This document shows positions 43,654 through 53,292 of a stretch of 64,000 nucleotides of DNA, in pieces (position 1 is the first letter of the stretch; each line of letters begins with the position of its first letter). The stretch covers positions 13,500 to 77,499 of the forward strand of contig JBJORF010000007.1 in assembly GCA_046049545.1 (NCBI GenBank), given 5' to 3'. A program made the position numbers and the translations under genes. The DNA comes from Romeriopsis sp046049545. GTDB lineage: Bacteria > Cyanobacteriota > Cyanobacteriia > Leptolyngbyales > Leptolyngbyaceae. Below the pieces are notes generated by a model. It was not told where the DNA came from, did not search any database, and was given only the letters and a program-made list of their open reading frames with translations.

Positions 43654-44847
43654 CTATCCAAGCCAAGATTTTAAACGTTCTGCCACCTGAGGGCGACGGA
43701 GTTTACGCATGGCCTTACTTTGGATCTGGCGCACCCGTTCACGGGAAAGATTAAACATCCCACCCACTTCCTCTAACGTACAGGGATGACTAGTAAGCAA
43801 TCCATAACGTAGTGAAATTACATCTTTTTCACGCTGAGTCAGAACATTACCAAGAACCTCCCAAACTTCCTGGCGCATCATCGATTCACTCATCTGCGTG
43901 TCCGGCGAATGATTGCTTAGATCCTCCAATAAGTCCAGCAGCTCAGTGTCTTCACCTTTACCCACACGGTGATTTAGTGAAAGCGATTGGCGACGAACCT
44001 GTTGGAGGTGACGTAGCTGTTCTACCGGAATCTCTAAGGCTTCAGCTAGCTCCTGTTCAGTTGGATTACGCTTTAATGTACGCTTGAGATCCCGCTGTAG
44101 TCGTTTGAGTTTGTTGAGTTTTTCAACGACATGGATCGGTAGGCGGATTGTCCGCGCATCGTTGGCAATTGTGCGAGTAATACCTTGTCTGATCCACCAG
44201 TAGGCATAGGTAGAAAACTTATAACCCTTATCTGGATCAAATTTCTCTGTAGCACGGTGTAAGCCTAACGCACCCTCTTGAATCAAATCCAGAAAAGGCA
44301 CGCCCCGATTTAGGTAACGCTTTGCGATTGAGACAACCAACCGCAAATTCGATCGCACCATTTTTCGTTTAGCGGTATTCCCTAAATGGAGTTTCTGGGC
44401 AAATTGTTTTTCTGTTAATTTGAAATGGGTTGCTAAAACTGTATCTGTCGGTTCAACACCAGTTGCTTCAGTTATCTCTGCTTTAACGGTATCAACCTGC
44501 ACCAGAAACTTGATACAACGGGCAAGTTCAATTTCTTCATCTGCTTTCAATAATGGATAGCGGGCCATGTCTTTGAAAAATGCCCCAATTGCATCATCTG
44601 CTCCTGAACGACTATAGCCACTGACTGCACCACCCGGTAAATCTGCCGTAGACTCATCAATTTCTAAGTCCTCTTCCTCGGATTGTTCGTTATCCAGAGG
44701 TTCCAGTTCAATCAAGATATCTTGGTCAGGGTCTTTATTTTCAACAAGGACAGTGGCTAAATTCGATTTTTTAGATGTTTTGGCTTTGGCCAATGTAGCG
44801 GTTGCCGTTTTGGCTTGCGAACGACTCTTATTGGTGGTTGTGCTCAT
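43654..44847 (-). CDS. RpoD-like sigma factor (probably group 2)
   Basis: A 397-residue sigma-70 family factor. After an acidic N-terminus of about 80 residues it has region 1.2 (IGAFFKDMARYPLLKADEEI), region 2 (FLDLIQEGALGLHRATEKFD and FSTYAYWWIRQGITR), region 3 (RLPIHVVEKLNKLKRLQRDL) and region 4 (LEEVGGMFNLSRERVRQIQS). It is shorter than the primary SigA of cyanobacteria and differs at usually invariant spots such as TIANDARTIRLP, so it is probably a group-2 stress or nutrient sigma. I cannot say which of SigB-SigE it is. GGAGG at 44855-44859 supports the start. Confidence 0.93.
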   Translation of the reverse strand: MSTTTNKSRSQAKTATATLAKAKTSKKSNLATVLVENKDPDQDILIELEPLDNEQSEEEDLEIDESTADLPGGAVSGYSRSGADDAIGAFFKDMARYPLLKADEEIELARCIKFLVQVDTVKAEITEATGVEPTDTVLATHFKLTEKQFAQKLHLGNTAKRKMVRSNLRLVVSIAKRYLNRGVPFLDLIQEGALGLHRATEKFDPDKGYKFSTYAYWWIRQGITRTIANDARTIRLPIHVVEKLNKLKRLQRDLKRTLKRNPTEQELAEALEIPVEQLRHLQQVRRQSLSLNHRVGKGEDTELLDLLEDLSNHSPDTQMSESMMRQEVWEVLGNVLTQREKDVISLRYGLLTSHPCTLEEVGGMFNLSRERVRQIQSKAMRKLRRPQVAERLKSWLG

Positions 44848-45474
44848 TCGATCGCCTCCAGAAATTGCAACTTACTAAAAATACATTGATAGAACTGACC
44901 GTTTTAGCGATGCCAATGACCGTAGCAGTAATTGAAGAACTGGCGTTGTTAACGAATCGAGTCACCCTGGTGAGACAGCGTTTTGGGTGAATCTGTTTCG
45001 GCTAAATCTAATGAATCGGTTATACAATGCAACGATCGTAGACTAAATTACAAAGAACGTGGTGTGATTTGTAACGAAACGATTGATAAGTCAACAATTG
45101 ATCAAATTATCTGTGGCCTTGGGCTCGCTGAAATTGAGTTTCTAGCCTCAGTTTTGCCAAGATTGATGCATTTAGTCGTCATCTCCCTGAATAGAGCAGT
45201 CAATCAGTCAAAGGTTGAACAGCAGAAGCAATCCCCACTATCCAAGCCGATTGGATCAAAGCGGCATTTCTGCCGGAATTGAGGGTAAATCAAGATTTAC
45301 TGACTAATTTTTTCTATCACTATTTATTTGGTCAATGATTTTTGTGAAGGTTTTCTTAAGGATTAAGTTGAAATGAATACAGACGATCGCTGCTAAAATT
45401 CACGGTTGCCCCATTGCTCCAGTATGATTCATAACGAATTCTGATCAATGCAATGACAACCAGCGGTGGGCCTG
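44848..45474. other. A+T-richer intergenic region between sigma factor and priA
   Basis: 627 bp with the divergent promoters of the sigma factor and priA genes. A 99-codon rightward frame at 44983-45282 starts with GTG, lacks a ribosome-binding site and matches nothing I know, so I do not call it a gene. The composition is more A+T-rich than the neighbouring genes. Confidence 0.5.
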
Positions 45475-47949
45475 ATGCCAACTCCACAACCCCTTGAGCT
45501 AACCCTTGAATCGTCGGTTGAAATCGTCCAGTGGGTGCAGGTTTTGGTCGATTCGCCGGGGGCGCAGGGCAGCTATACCTATGCTGTGCCAGCGGAGATC
45601 ACGGTGCAGGTTGGTGACATTCTGACAGTGCCATTTGGGACACAGCAGGTCGGTGGGATTGCGCTAGGTGTGATGGCCCAGTTACCAGCGGATTTGGATC
45701 CAAGGCAAATTAAGCGGATCGAGGGGGTGACGCGATCGGCATTCTTTCCACCCAGCTATTGGCCATTGCTCGATCGGGTGGCAATCCAGTATCATGCGCC
45801 GCTGATGCAGGTGATTCGGACTGCGCTGCCGCCGGGGTTACTGGCAAAGTCCCAGCGCCGGGTGCGATTAGTCTCGCGGGATCTGCCCTCGGGAGCTGAT
45901 TTGGCGGCATTGATCTCACCCCCAGCCCAAAACCTACTCAACCTACTCCAACGGAGTAAGAGCGGCGATTATGCTTGGCAATTTCTCCAGCGTCAGAAGC
46001 TCAAGGGTTTGAGCAAAACGGTACGGGAATTGACGCAGTTGGGTTTGGTCGAGACCGTTTGGGAGCCGCCCCAAGGGGTGAAGCCGAAGCAGCAGCAGTC
46101 AGTAACGTTGGTGCAGAGCGATCCGATGGGGCTCACCGATCGTCAGCAAGCGGTCTGGGACATCCTTAAGCGGCGGGGCGGGGAGATGTGGTTAACGGAG
46201 TTGTTGCAGGTTTCCCATGCCAGTTCGTCGGTGGTGAAGGCGCTGGAAACGAAGGGTTATGTCGTGATCGCGGCGCAGGAGGTGCTGCGATCGGAGCAGC
46301 ACTTAGTTGCCGCTGACCAAGCGAAGGCGGTCACCCCGGATCAGCAAGCAGCCCTGGATCGGATTCAAAACTTGACGGGCTACGCGGAAGTGCTACTCCA
46401 TGGCGTGACGGGTTCGGGGAAAACGGAGGTTTATCTTCAGGCGATCGCGCCGCTGTTAGCTGCGGGAAAATCGGCGCTGGTGCTGGTGCCGGAGATTGGC
46501 CTTACGCCGCAGTTGACCGATCGGTTTCGGGCGCGGTTCGGCGATCGGGTTTGCGTTTATCACAGTGCCCTTTCCGAAGGTGAACGCTATGATACCTGGC
46601 GACAAATGCTGACGGGGGAAGCGCAGGTGGTGATTGGGACCCGATCGGCGGTGTTTGCGCCGCTGCATCATTTGGGTTTGATTGTGCTCGATGAAGAGCA
46701 TGATGCCAGCTTCAAGCAAGATCAGCCCGCGCCTTGCTACCACGCCCGCACCGTGGCCCAATGGCGATCTCAGTTGGAAGATTGCCCGCTAATTCTCGGT
46801 TCGGCGACTCCGGCGCTGGAATCCTGGCAGCGTTTGCGGCACAGTGATCAGCCCAATTTCCATTACCTCAGTCTGCCCGAACGGGTGGGCGCGAAAGGCA
46901 TGCCGCCAATTAGCGTGGTGGATATGCGGCAGGAATTGATCGGGGGGAATCGATCGATGTTTAGTCGATCGTTGCAGCAGTCGATTCGGGAACTGCAAAC
47001 CCAAGGCCAGCAGGGGATCTTGTTCATTCATCGGCGGGGCTTTAGCACCCATGTGTCCTGTCGTAGTTGTGGCTTTGTGATTGAATGTCCCCATTGCGAT
47101 GTGTCGCTGTCGCACCATTTGCCCCATCCGGAGGCTCAGCCGTTGCTGCGCTGTCACTATTGTGGCCACAGTCAAGGCCAGCCCGATCGCTGTCCGAGCT
47201 GTGATTCGCCCTATTTCAAGCATTTTGGCAGTGGGACGCAGAAAGTCACCCAGGAGCTGAAGCGGCTGTTCCCCGAGCTGCGGCTGTTGCGGTTTGATAG
47301 CGATACGACGCGGACGAAAGGCTCCCACCGCGCCTTGCTGAATCAATTTGCCCAAGGTGAGGCGGATCTGCTGGTGGGCACGCAAATGCTGACGAAGGGC
47401 ATCGATCTGCCCCAGGTGACGTTGGTGGCGATCGTCTCTGCCGATGGGGTCTTACATCTTCAGGACTTTCGGGCCAGTGAGCGGGCGTTTCAGACCTTGC
47501 TCCAGGTCGCGGGTCGCGCGGGTCGGGGCGATCAGCCGGGGAAAGTGATTTTGCAGACCTATACACCAGAGCATCCCGTTGTTGAAGCCGTGGTGAAGCA
47601 GGACTACGCCGCCTTTGCTGCAACGGAACTGGATCTGCGGGAAATGCTGGAATATCCGCCCTATGGTCGATTGGTGCTGTTGCGATTCAGCGGGCCGGAA
47701 CTGGAAGCCGTCGAACGTGCTGCCACCAAAGTTGCCGCCATTCTCGCCGCCCAGGAAAACCCCCAATACCAAATCCTCGGCCCCGCTCCCGCCGCAATTA
47801 CCCGCGTTGCCCGGCGTTATCGTTGGCAAATTCTGTTGAAATTCCCATTAGATTCAGCATTAGCAATACCATCGATCGAACGATTACGTTCCGCTTGTGG
47901 AAATGGCGTACATTGCTCGATCGATGTTGATCCGATGACGATTTTGTAA
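45475..47949 (+). CDS. priA: primosomal helicase PriA
   Basis: PriA recognises stalled replication forks and reloads the replisome. The 824-residue protein has a DNA-binding N-terminal part, the Walker A motif GVTGSGKT (310-317), DEEHD in the Walker B position, and a zinc-binding cysteine cluster (CRSCGFVIECPHC, then CHYCGHSQGQPDRCPSC). Helicase motifs V and VI are seen in GTQMLTKGIDLPQ and LLQVAGRAGRGDQPG. ATG 45475 was used; GTG 45466 is an alternative. The last 26 codons and the stop lie in an 81-bp tandem duplication. Confidence 0.97.
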   Translation: MPTPQPLELTLESSVEIVQWVQVLVDSPGAQGSYTYAVPAEITVQVGDILTVPFGTQQVGGIALGVMAQLPADLDPRQIKRIEGVTRSAFFPPSYWPLLDRVAIQYHAPLMQVIRTALPPGLLAKSQRRVRLVSRDLPSGADLAALISPPAQNLLNLLQRSKSGDYAWQFLQRQKLKGLSKTVRELTQLGLVETVWEPPQGVKPKQQQSVTLVQSDPMGLTDRQQAVWDILKRRGGEMWLTELLQVSHASSSVVKALETKGYVVIAAQEVLRSEQHLVAADQAKAVTPDQQAALDRIQNLTGYAEVLLHGVTGSGKTEVYLQAIAPLLAAGKSALVLVPEIGLTPQLTDRFRARFGDRVCVYHSALSEGERYDTWRQMLTGEAQVVIGTRSAVFAPLHHLGLIVLDEEHDASFKQDQPAPCYHARTVAQWRSQLEDCPLILGSATPALESWQRLRHSDQPNFHYLSLPERVGAKGMPPISVVDMRQELIGGNRSMFSRSLQQSIRELQTQGQQGILFIHRRGFSTHVSCRSCGFVIECPHCDVSLSHHLPHPEAQPLLRCHYCGHSQGQPDRCPSCDSPYFKHFGSGTQKVTQELKRLFPELRLLRFDSDTTRTKGSHRALLNQFAQGEADLLVGTQMLTKGIDLPQVTLVAIVSADGVLHLQDFRASERAFQTLLQVAGRAGRGDQPGKVILQTYTPEHPVVEAVVKQDYAAFAATELDLREMLEYPPYGRLVLLRFSGPELEAVERAATKVAAILAAQENPQYQILGPAPAAITRVARRYRWQILLKFPLDSALAIPSIERLRSACGNGVHCSIDVDPMTIL

Positions 47950-48033
47950 ACGTCGATCGAACGATTACGTTCCGCTTGTGGAAATGGCGTACATTGTTCG
48001 ATCTATGTCGATCCGATGACGATTTTGTAAACG
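47872..48033 (+). repeat. 81-bp tandem duplication of the priA 3' end including its stop
   Basis: 47872-47952 and 47953-48033 are direct copies with three differences. Each contains the C-terminal coding sequence (SIERLRSACGNGVHCSI...DPMTIL) and TAA. The period is 27 codons, so both copies are in the same frame; the second stop is at 48028-48030. Confidence 0.97.
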
Positions 48034-48043
48034 ATCATCGATC

Positions 48044-48078
48044 ACGCGTAGGTTGGGTGCAGCAACGCGTAACCCAAC
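48044..48078. repeat. GTTGGGT...ACCCAAC hairpin repeat
   Basis: GTTGGGT (48052-48058) pairs with ACCCAAC (48072-48078); ACGCGTA occurs at 48044-48050 and 48065-48071. The phrase CGCGTAGGTTGGGT...ACGCGTAACCCAAC is familiar as a dispersed intergenic repeat in cyanobacteria. It lies between convergent priA and queA. Confidence 0.65.
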
Positions 48079-48089
48079 AACCCCAGACA

Positions 48090-49178
48090 TCAATCCCCCG
48101 GCGGCAAAATCAGCATCGCATCCCCAAACGAGAAAAACCGATATTCCTCCCGAATCGCCTCCGCATACAAATCCAACAACCGCACCCGTCCAATCAACGC
48201 ACTCACCAACATCATCAAACTCGATTTCGGCAGGTGGAAATTGGTGATCAACCCATCCACCACGCGCCACTCATAGCCCGGATAGATAAACATCGAAGTC
48301 TTGCCGCAGAACGGTCGCAGTTCCCCCCCATGGGCCTGCGCTGCGCCTTCCAAAGATCGTACCGTCGTCGTCCCCACCGCAAACACCCGTCCCCCCGCCG
48401 CTTTTGTGCGCTGAATCAATTCCACGATCGTGGAATCCACCTCAATCCATTCACCATGCATCTGATGCGCTGTAATGTCTTCGCTCTCCACGGGCCGAAA
48501 GGTGCCGACCCCCACATGCAAGGTCACAAAGCCGCGACTTACCCCCATGCGATCGAGCCGCTCCAACAGCTCCGGCGTGAAATGCAATCCCGCCGTTGGC
48601 GCAGCAGCGGATCCGTCACGATCGGCATAGACTGTCTGATACTGATCCGGCGTTGAAGTGCTGGCATCGATGTAGGGTGGCAGGGGCATTGAGCCAAAGC
48701 GATCGATCACCTCCAGCAACGATCGGCCCTCAGTCACCTGGAATTGCAGCAAACGCCCGCCAGTTGCTTCATCCCGATCGCAAATAGTCGCGTGCAGTTC
48801 GCCATTCGGTGCGGTCTCGCCCAGGGGAACAAATGCGATCGTGGCACCGGGCTGGAGCCGTTTTCCAGGTTTGACGAGGGCTAGCCATTGATTAAATCCC
48901 GTCTCTTCCAGCAGCAGCACTTCCACCTTGGCACCGCCGCCGATCTTCTGACCTTGGAGCCGCGCCGGGATGACTTTGGTATTATTTAGCACCAGTAGAT
49001 CGCCGGATCGGAGCAAACTGGGCAAATCCCGAAAGTGCCGATGCTGATGCGCATTAGGTTCAATCACCAGCAAACGCGAACTATCCCTTGGTGTGAGGGG
49101 ATTCTGAGCGATGCGATCGGGTGGCAGATCGTAGTCGTAGGCGCTCAATTGGCGATCGGTGAGGAAGTCAGCACTCAT
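48090..49178 (-). CDS. queA: S-adenosylmethionine:tRNA ribosyltransferase-isomerase
   Basis: QueA transfers and isomerises the ribose of SAM onto preQ1-tRNA to make epoxyqueuosine. The 362-residue protein starts DFLTDRQLSAYDYDLPPDRI and has LLVLNNTKVIPARLQG, PPYID, GSAAAPTAGLHFTPELL and TLHVGVGTFRPV, all family signatures. ATG 49178 was preferred over one 17 codons upstream. No other queuosine gene is near. Confidence 0.96.
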   Translation of the reverse strand: MSADFLTDRQLSAYDYDLPPDRIAQNPLTPRDSSRLLVIEPNAHQHRHFRDLPSLLRSGDLLVLNNTKVIPARLQGQKIGGGAKVEVLLLEETGFNQWLALVKPGKRLQPGATIAFVPLGETAPNGELHATICDRDEATGGRLLQFQVTEGRSLLEVIDRFGSMPLPPYIDASTSTPDQYQTVYADRDGSAAAPTAGLHFTPELLERLDRMGVSRGFVTLHVGVGTFRPVESEDITAHQMHGEWIEVDSTIVELIQRTKAAGGRVFAVGTTTVRSLEGAAQAHGGELRPFCGKTSMFIYPGYEWRVVDGLITNFHLPKSSLMMLVSALIGRVRLLDLYAEAIREEYRFFSFGDAMLILPPGD

Positions 49179-49504
49179 GGTCGGGGGAAATCGTGGCAGA
49201 TTCAGTCCATTCAAAATCTTGGCATTCACCAGAGATCGTTTAGAATTATTACAGGAGATTTGCGTTGTTTAACATTGAATGTCGCAACGTTGAGGGATGC
49301 TCTAGGTTGCAAGCACTGCCCCATCGGGATTTGACGTTTAGATACCGAATTTGGGTAACATCCCGCCTGATCTCTGGGGGCTTCCCCCTATGTCATTGGG
49401 GTCTAGAAGACCGATGATCATTAACAGATTCAGTAATTTTTTAAAAACCATGTTTTGATCGTTCCTTCAGTGCCAGGGGTTTTCCCTGGTTGAGTGTGGC
49501 CAAG
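49179..49504. other. intergenic region upstream of queA
   Basis: 326 bp between divergent genes. A CAGGAG is followed by a TTG-started frame at about 49265-49415, but its product resembles nothing I know. No clear hairpin with a T-run was seen. Confidence 0.4.
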
Positions 49505-49894
49505 ATGAATTACCTTTACACCTTTGCGAATGCGAGCTTAACGCTGCGAGTGGTTGAGTATTTGCAGCAGCGCCGGGATTTACCGCTGTCGTTTATGACG
49601 GTGATTCATCAGATTAATGGCTGGGTGGTACGCGTCAATTTTGGTCGTCCTTTGGACATTGACCAGCATGCTGACTTCCAGGCGGTCTTGATGGAGATGG
49701 GCATTCCCTGTGAACCATCGATGCGTTTACAAATGGCGCTTTGGGGTTTGGAAACGGGGCAGTCTCCTGTCGAGGTGATGCAGCGCTACCAGATTGCGGT
49801 CGTGTCCCACGGTTGTCCCGATCGGCCGGAAATTGAAGCCTTCCGCAGTCAGTTTGTGCAGGGCTTGGGCTATTGTCCGGAGACGTTGGCCTAG
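49505..49894 (+). CDS. hypothetical protein
   Basis: A 129-residue soluble protein starting MNYLYTFANASLTLRVVEYL. I do not recognise the family. It has mixed alpha/beta character (FMTVIHQINGWVVRVNFGRP suggests paired strands) and a C-terminal GCPDRPEIEAFRSQFVQGLG segment. The frame opens at a TTG five codons earlier; ATG 49505 was chosen. It converges on yraN. Confidence 0.7.
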   Translation: MNYLYTFANASLTLRVVEYLQQRRDLPLSFMTVIHQINGWVVRVNFGRPLDIDQHADFQAVLMEMGIPCEPSMRLQMALWGLETGQSPVEVMQRYQIAVVSHGCPDRPEIEAFRSQFVQGLGYCPETLA

Positions 49895-49921
49895 TCCTGA
49901 GACCGAGCTGAGTGGCTTGAC

Positions 49922-50332
49922 CTAACCGCCGAAGGCGTTGGGAATATATGTGTGGAGGCTGTAATACTGTTCATGGTGGCGTTGGGCGAGCAGTGCGGTC
50001 GGTATGGGATGAAAACTATGCCGCACGAGGGCTACGTCGAATCGATAGGGCCGATCGGCCCAGTGTGGATGGGCAGCGATGAAGCATTCGGCGGTTTTCC
50101 AGAGTTTGCGCTGTTTGGTGGGGGTGAGGGCGAGGAGGCCGTCGATATCCCAGTTGGCGGCGGCGCGGGTTTTGACTTCGACGAGGGCGATCGTCCCATC
50201 TGGTGTGAGGCTGACGAGATCGATTTCGCCGAGGCGACAAGTCCAGCGGGTGGCAAGGATTTTGTGGTGCTGGGTTTGGAGATAGTGGGCGACGAGAGCT
50301 TCGCCTTGTTCGCCGATCGGGCTGGTGGGCAT
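49922..50332 (-). CDS. yraN: YraN family (UPF0102) nuclease-like protein
   Basis: A 136-residue protein with a Holliday-junction-resolvase-like fold. The metal site is represented by Glu and Asp in CRLGEIDLVS and by LVEVKTR, the PD-(D/E)XK-type pattern. The N-terminal GEQGEALVAHYLQ is also typical. Role uncertain. Length is normal. Confidence 0.92.
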   Translation of the reverse strand: MPTSPIGEQGEALVAHYLQTQHHKILATRWTCRLGEIDLVSLTPDGTIALVEVKTRAAANWDIDGLLALTPTKQRKLWKTAECFIAAHPHWADRPYRFDVALVRHSFHPIPTALLAQRHHEQYYSLHTYIPNAFGG

Positions 50333-50454
50333 GGCTGTGCAGTTTTCGGAGATTAAGTCATTCTTCCGAAGTTGGGTAGGCGAATCCGACTGAATCTGGG
50401 GTCAAAATTTCGGTTAGGATCAGAATCGATGCTGTTATCAGGAAGTTAAGCGTT

Positions 50455-50946
50455 ATGGTCTGGGCGAGTCGGCAAATGGTGCGGTCAATCGTGGCGGCGA
50501 TCGCGGCGTTATTACTGCTATGGCCGGGAAGCGCGATCGCGGCGGACTATAATCGGCGCGTGATGGAAGGGGCAGATTTTTCCCATCAGGATTTGCGGGA
50601 TTCGAGTTTTACGAAGGCGGGCCTGCGGGAAGCCAAGTTTGTGGGTTCCAATTTGCAGGGTGTGAGTTTCTTTGCGGCGAATCTGGAAAGTGCGGATTTG
50701 ACTGGGGCAGATTTGCGGAACAGCACTTTGGATTCGGCTCGGATTTCCGATGCGAATTTGACTAATGCGAATCTGGAAGGGGCCTTTGCCTTCAGCGTGA
50801 AATTTGAGCGCACGGTGGTCACGGGGGCGGATTTTACCGATGTGCAAATGCGGGAAGATTCCCGTGTGTTGCTCTGTAAGACGGCTTCGGGGGTGAATCC
50901 GGTGACGAAGCGATCGACCCGTGAGACGCTCTTTTGTGATGAGTAG
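50455..50946 (+). CDS. exported pentapeptide-repeat protein
   Basis: A 163-residue protein with a signal peptide (SIVAAIAALLLLWPGSAIAA, cut near residue 30) and about 18 pentapeptide repeats of the A(D/N)Lxx type between residues 38 and 130, which fold into a square beta-helix. Two cysteines (CKTASG...LFCDE) in the C-terminal tail could form a disulfide. Such proteins are common in the thylakoid lumen or periplasm of cyanobacteria. GGAAG precedes the ATG. Confidence 0.93.
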   Translation: MVWASRQMVRSIVAAIAALLLLWPGSAIAADYNRRVMEGADFSHQDLRDSSFTKAGLREAKFVGSNLQGVSFFAANLESADLTGADLRNSTLDSARISDANLTNANLEGAFAFSVKFERTVVTGADFTDVQMREDSRVLLCKTASGVNPVTKRSTRETLFCDE

Positions 50947-51256
50947 GATTGGGGTTTAAGAATTGATGAAAATTATTGGGTGGATTTGAGGTGGATGGTT
51001 ATGCTGAAAATTGTCTGTCCGATCGGCATGATTTGGGGTGTTAGACAGACAAATTGGCCACCTAACTGCCTTAACGGGGGTGTTAGGCGGAATTATTTCT
51101 ACCTAAGATCCTGATTTGGGGTGTTATGCGGAATTGATTCAGCCCAATAATATAGTTGTGCTGCTTGGCTTGCTAGTTAGGATTGCTCTTCTAAATTTTG
51201 CCGGATTGCAACCATAGTCATGATGTAATAGCAGTCAAATATTAGTTTGAAAACGT
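50947..51256. repeat. intergenic region with three decaying ~41-bp repeats
   Basis: GGGGTGTTA occurs at 51035, 51077 and 51118, with neighbouring bases also alike (GGCGGAATTATTT and TGCGGAATTGATT after copies 2 and 3). An inverted pair TTGTCTGTC (51011-51019) and GACAGACAA (51044-51052) overlaps the first copy. No gene was seen in these 310 bp. Confidence 0.6.
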
Positions 51257-51778
51257 ATGAAAGTGGATTGGGAATCACTGGCAAAAGAGCTTGGAACCCT
51301 TACTGATTTTGGTGGTGAACTAGGTGGTAGTGATCTTGGCACTCAAGCAATCGAATACGTGCTTGGTTCTGAGTTCTTTGAGCAGGCCGTTGAACATTAC
51401 ATAAAATGCAGGTCGGGTGCTGAACTTGCAAGATCTGTTTTGTTGCGACTGAAACCTTGGTCTGGAATGAAGCATTGCTACTATATCTTCAAGCACTCGG
51501 AGAATCTGGATGATAGACGTAGTGCAATTGAGCTATTACGAGTTGTCGGAGATCGGCAGGTATTGAAGTGGATACCAGAATTTCTCTCTGACCCAGATCA
51601 GAGTATTCAGTCGTGGGGAATTGGCATAATTGATCAATTACTGTTCTGGGAGCTACTGTTTGACGAAGATGTTAAAGAAATTTTGGAATTAGCGTTAACC
51701 CATGAGAATCAATATGTTCGGGGGCAGGCAAGCAGGCTTCTATCAGTCGATCATGAAACAGAACATATCAGTGAGTAG
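51257..51778 (+). CDS. HEAT-like repeat protein, possible immunity protein
   Basis: A 173-residue helical protein. It begins MKVDWESLAKELGTLTDFGG, then has ARSVLLRLKPWSGMKHCYYI, RRSAIELLRVVGDRQVLKWI and a closing helix pair. This pattern fits small HEAT-repeat proteins that occur among toxin-immunity genes in many bacteria. Base composition is more A+T-rich than the flanking genes, which suggests acquisition. It is convergent with a Fic gene. The immunity role is inference. Confidence 0.65.
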   Translation: MKVDWESLAKELGTLTDFGGELGGSDLGTQAIEYVLGSEFFEQAVEHYIKCRSGAELARSVLLRLKPWSGMKHCYYIFKHSENLDDRRSAIELLRVVGDRQVLKWIPEFLSDPDQSIQSWGIGIIDQLLFWELLFDEDVKEILELALTHENQYVRGQASRLLSVDHETEHISE

Positions 51779-51881
51779 TCGCATCACAACAATTCCATTG
51801 GAGCGGACTCTCAAGATTAATCTATAATTGGCATCACATGGCTCACAGCCGCTCACTGGAGCCGTTAGGTTGCAGTCGCTG

Positions 51882-53030
51882 CTAGGAATCCCGGAAGACA
51901 GCCAAGTACGGGGCATAAGAAAACGCTCGATTGCGTTTTTGTCCAGTAATTTCTTGCAGAAGACCTATATCGCAAAGATCCTTGATTAAAGTGTTTGCAT
52001 TGGGATATGACAGATTTGTTATGGCTTCAGCATGTTCTACAGTGAAGATCGGTTTGAAATAAAGGCTCTCAAGCAAGGCGACCGCATTACCTGACCTACG
52101 TCCCATCGTATTAAGTACTAATTGGCGATGTTCTTCTTTCAAATTGACTATTTTACGGGCAGTAGCAGCGGCTTCTTGAGCGACTTCGTAAACGCCACGC
52201 AAAAAGAATTTGAGCCAACCTTCCCAGTTACCACTGTCTCGGACAGCCTGAAGGTGGTCGTAATATTCGCTGCGGTATTTCTTGAAATAGTAGGAAATGT
52301 AAAGTAGTGGGCGTTGTAGTATGTTTTGCTCACATAACAGAAAGGTAATTAATAATCGTCCTGTTCTTCCATTGCCATCGAGAAAAGGATGGATAGTTTC
52401 AAATTGGGCATGAGCTAATCCAACCTTGATTAATGTCGGCATAGGTTGTGGACTATGCAAAAAATTTTCCAAATTATCAAGCAATTGGAGCATTTCATGG
52501 GGTGGTGGTGGAACATAGCTTGCTTCAGCTATGAAACATCCGCCTGCACCAATCCAGTTCTGGCTTCGGCGAAACTCTCCTGGATTGCGTTCAGCGCCTC
52601 TCACTCCTTTCATTAACGCTTGGTGAATTTCTCGAATTAATCGCAAAGACACAGGTAATTCTTTGAGTCGCTCAAGACCATGATTAATCGCAGATATGTA
52701 GTTCACAACTTCTGCTACATCCTGAGGATTGTCCGGTTCTAAGGCCTGAGATTCAAATTCTAGAACATCGATCAAAGATGCTTGCGTGCCTTCAATTTGG
52801 CTTGACAGAACTGCTTCTTTACGGACGTACATGAATACAAATAAATCTGGGTTTGGGAGCGCATCAGTTGCTCCGTCTAGGCGACCCAAAGCACGATCGG
52901 CTTGAGATAGCAAATTCCACATTTCCTGATCCATAATAATCTCAGGCACAGGTGGGAGTGGATGAGGGATGAAGGCTCTGTAGCCCTCTATCTGTTTGAC
53001 ATACTGTCCTGCTCTAGAAGCTCCAAGCAT
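51882..53030 (-). CDS. Fic family protein (class II, AMPylator type)
   Basis: A 382-residue Fic protein that would transfer AMP or another nucleotide monophosphate to a target protein. The complete Fic motif HPFLDGNGRTGR is at 214-225. An inhibitory-helix motif S-x-x-x-E-G (S76, E80, G81) lies in the N-terminal part, so activity is probably self-restrained. A C-terminal winged-helix-like segment (FTVEHAEAITNLSYPNANTL) is usual for this class. A+T-richer than neighbours. Target unknown. Confidence 0.93.
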   Translation of the reverse strand: MLGASRAGQYVKQIEGYRAFIPHPLPPVPEIIMDQEMWNLLSQADRALGRLDGATDALPNPDLFVFMYVRKEAVLSSQIEGTQASLIDVLEFESQALEPDNPQDVAEVVNYISAINHGLERLKELPVSLRLIREIHQALMKGVRGAERNPGEFRRSQNWIGAGGCFIAEASYVPPPPHEMLQLLDNLENFLHSPQPMPTLIKVGLAHAQFETIHPFLDGNGRTGRLLITFLLCEQNILQRPLLYISYYFKKYRSEYYDHLQAVRDSGNWEGWLKFFLRGVYEVAQEAAATARKIVNLKEEHRQLVLNTMGRRSGNAVALLESLYFKPIFTVEHAEAITNLSYPNANTLIKDLCDIGLLQEITGQKRNRAFSYAPYLAVFRDS

Positions 53031-53292
53031 TGTTATCGGTTCCGATAATACTGAATAGATCGTGACTCTATATTATCAGAAAAGCTCTCTTTTCGTTAAT
53101 AAGTGCGCTTTCGCAGAATGTCTTATGCTACACGTAGTGTTTCGTAGAGTGACCTAACACTACGCCAGTGTAGACGGGACAGCGTTTGTCGGTGAGAGTT
53201 CAAGGTGATCTGCCGCCGCTCGTCTTAGCCGTTATGAGGATAAATACCATCCCGTCTCTCGTCGTAATCTTGATGCCGTGGGTGAATAAACA

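Noticed and set aside
44983..45282. 99-codon rightward frame between the sigma factor and priA
   Set aside because: It starts with GTG without a ribosome-binding site, lies in A+T-rich intergenic DNA and matches nothing I know.
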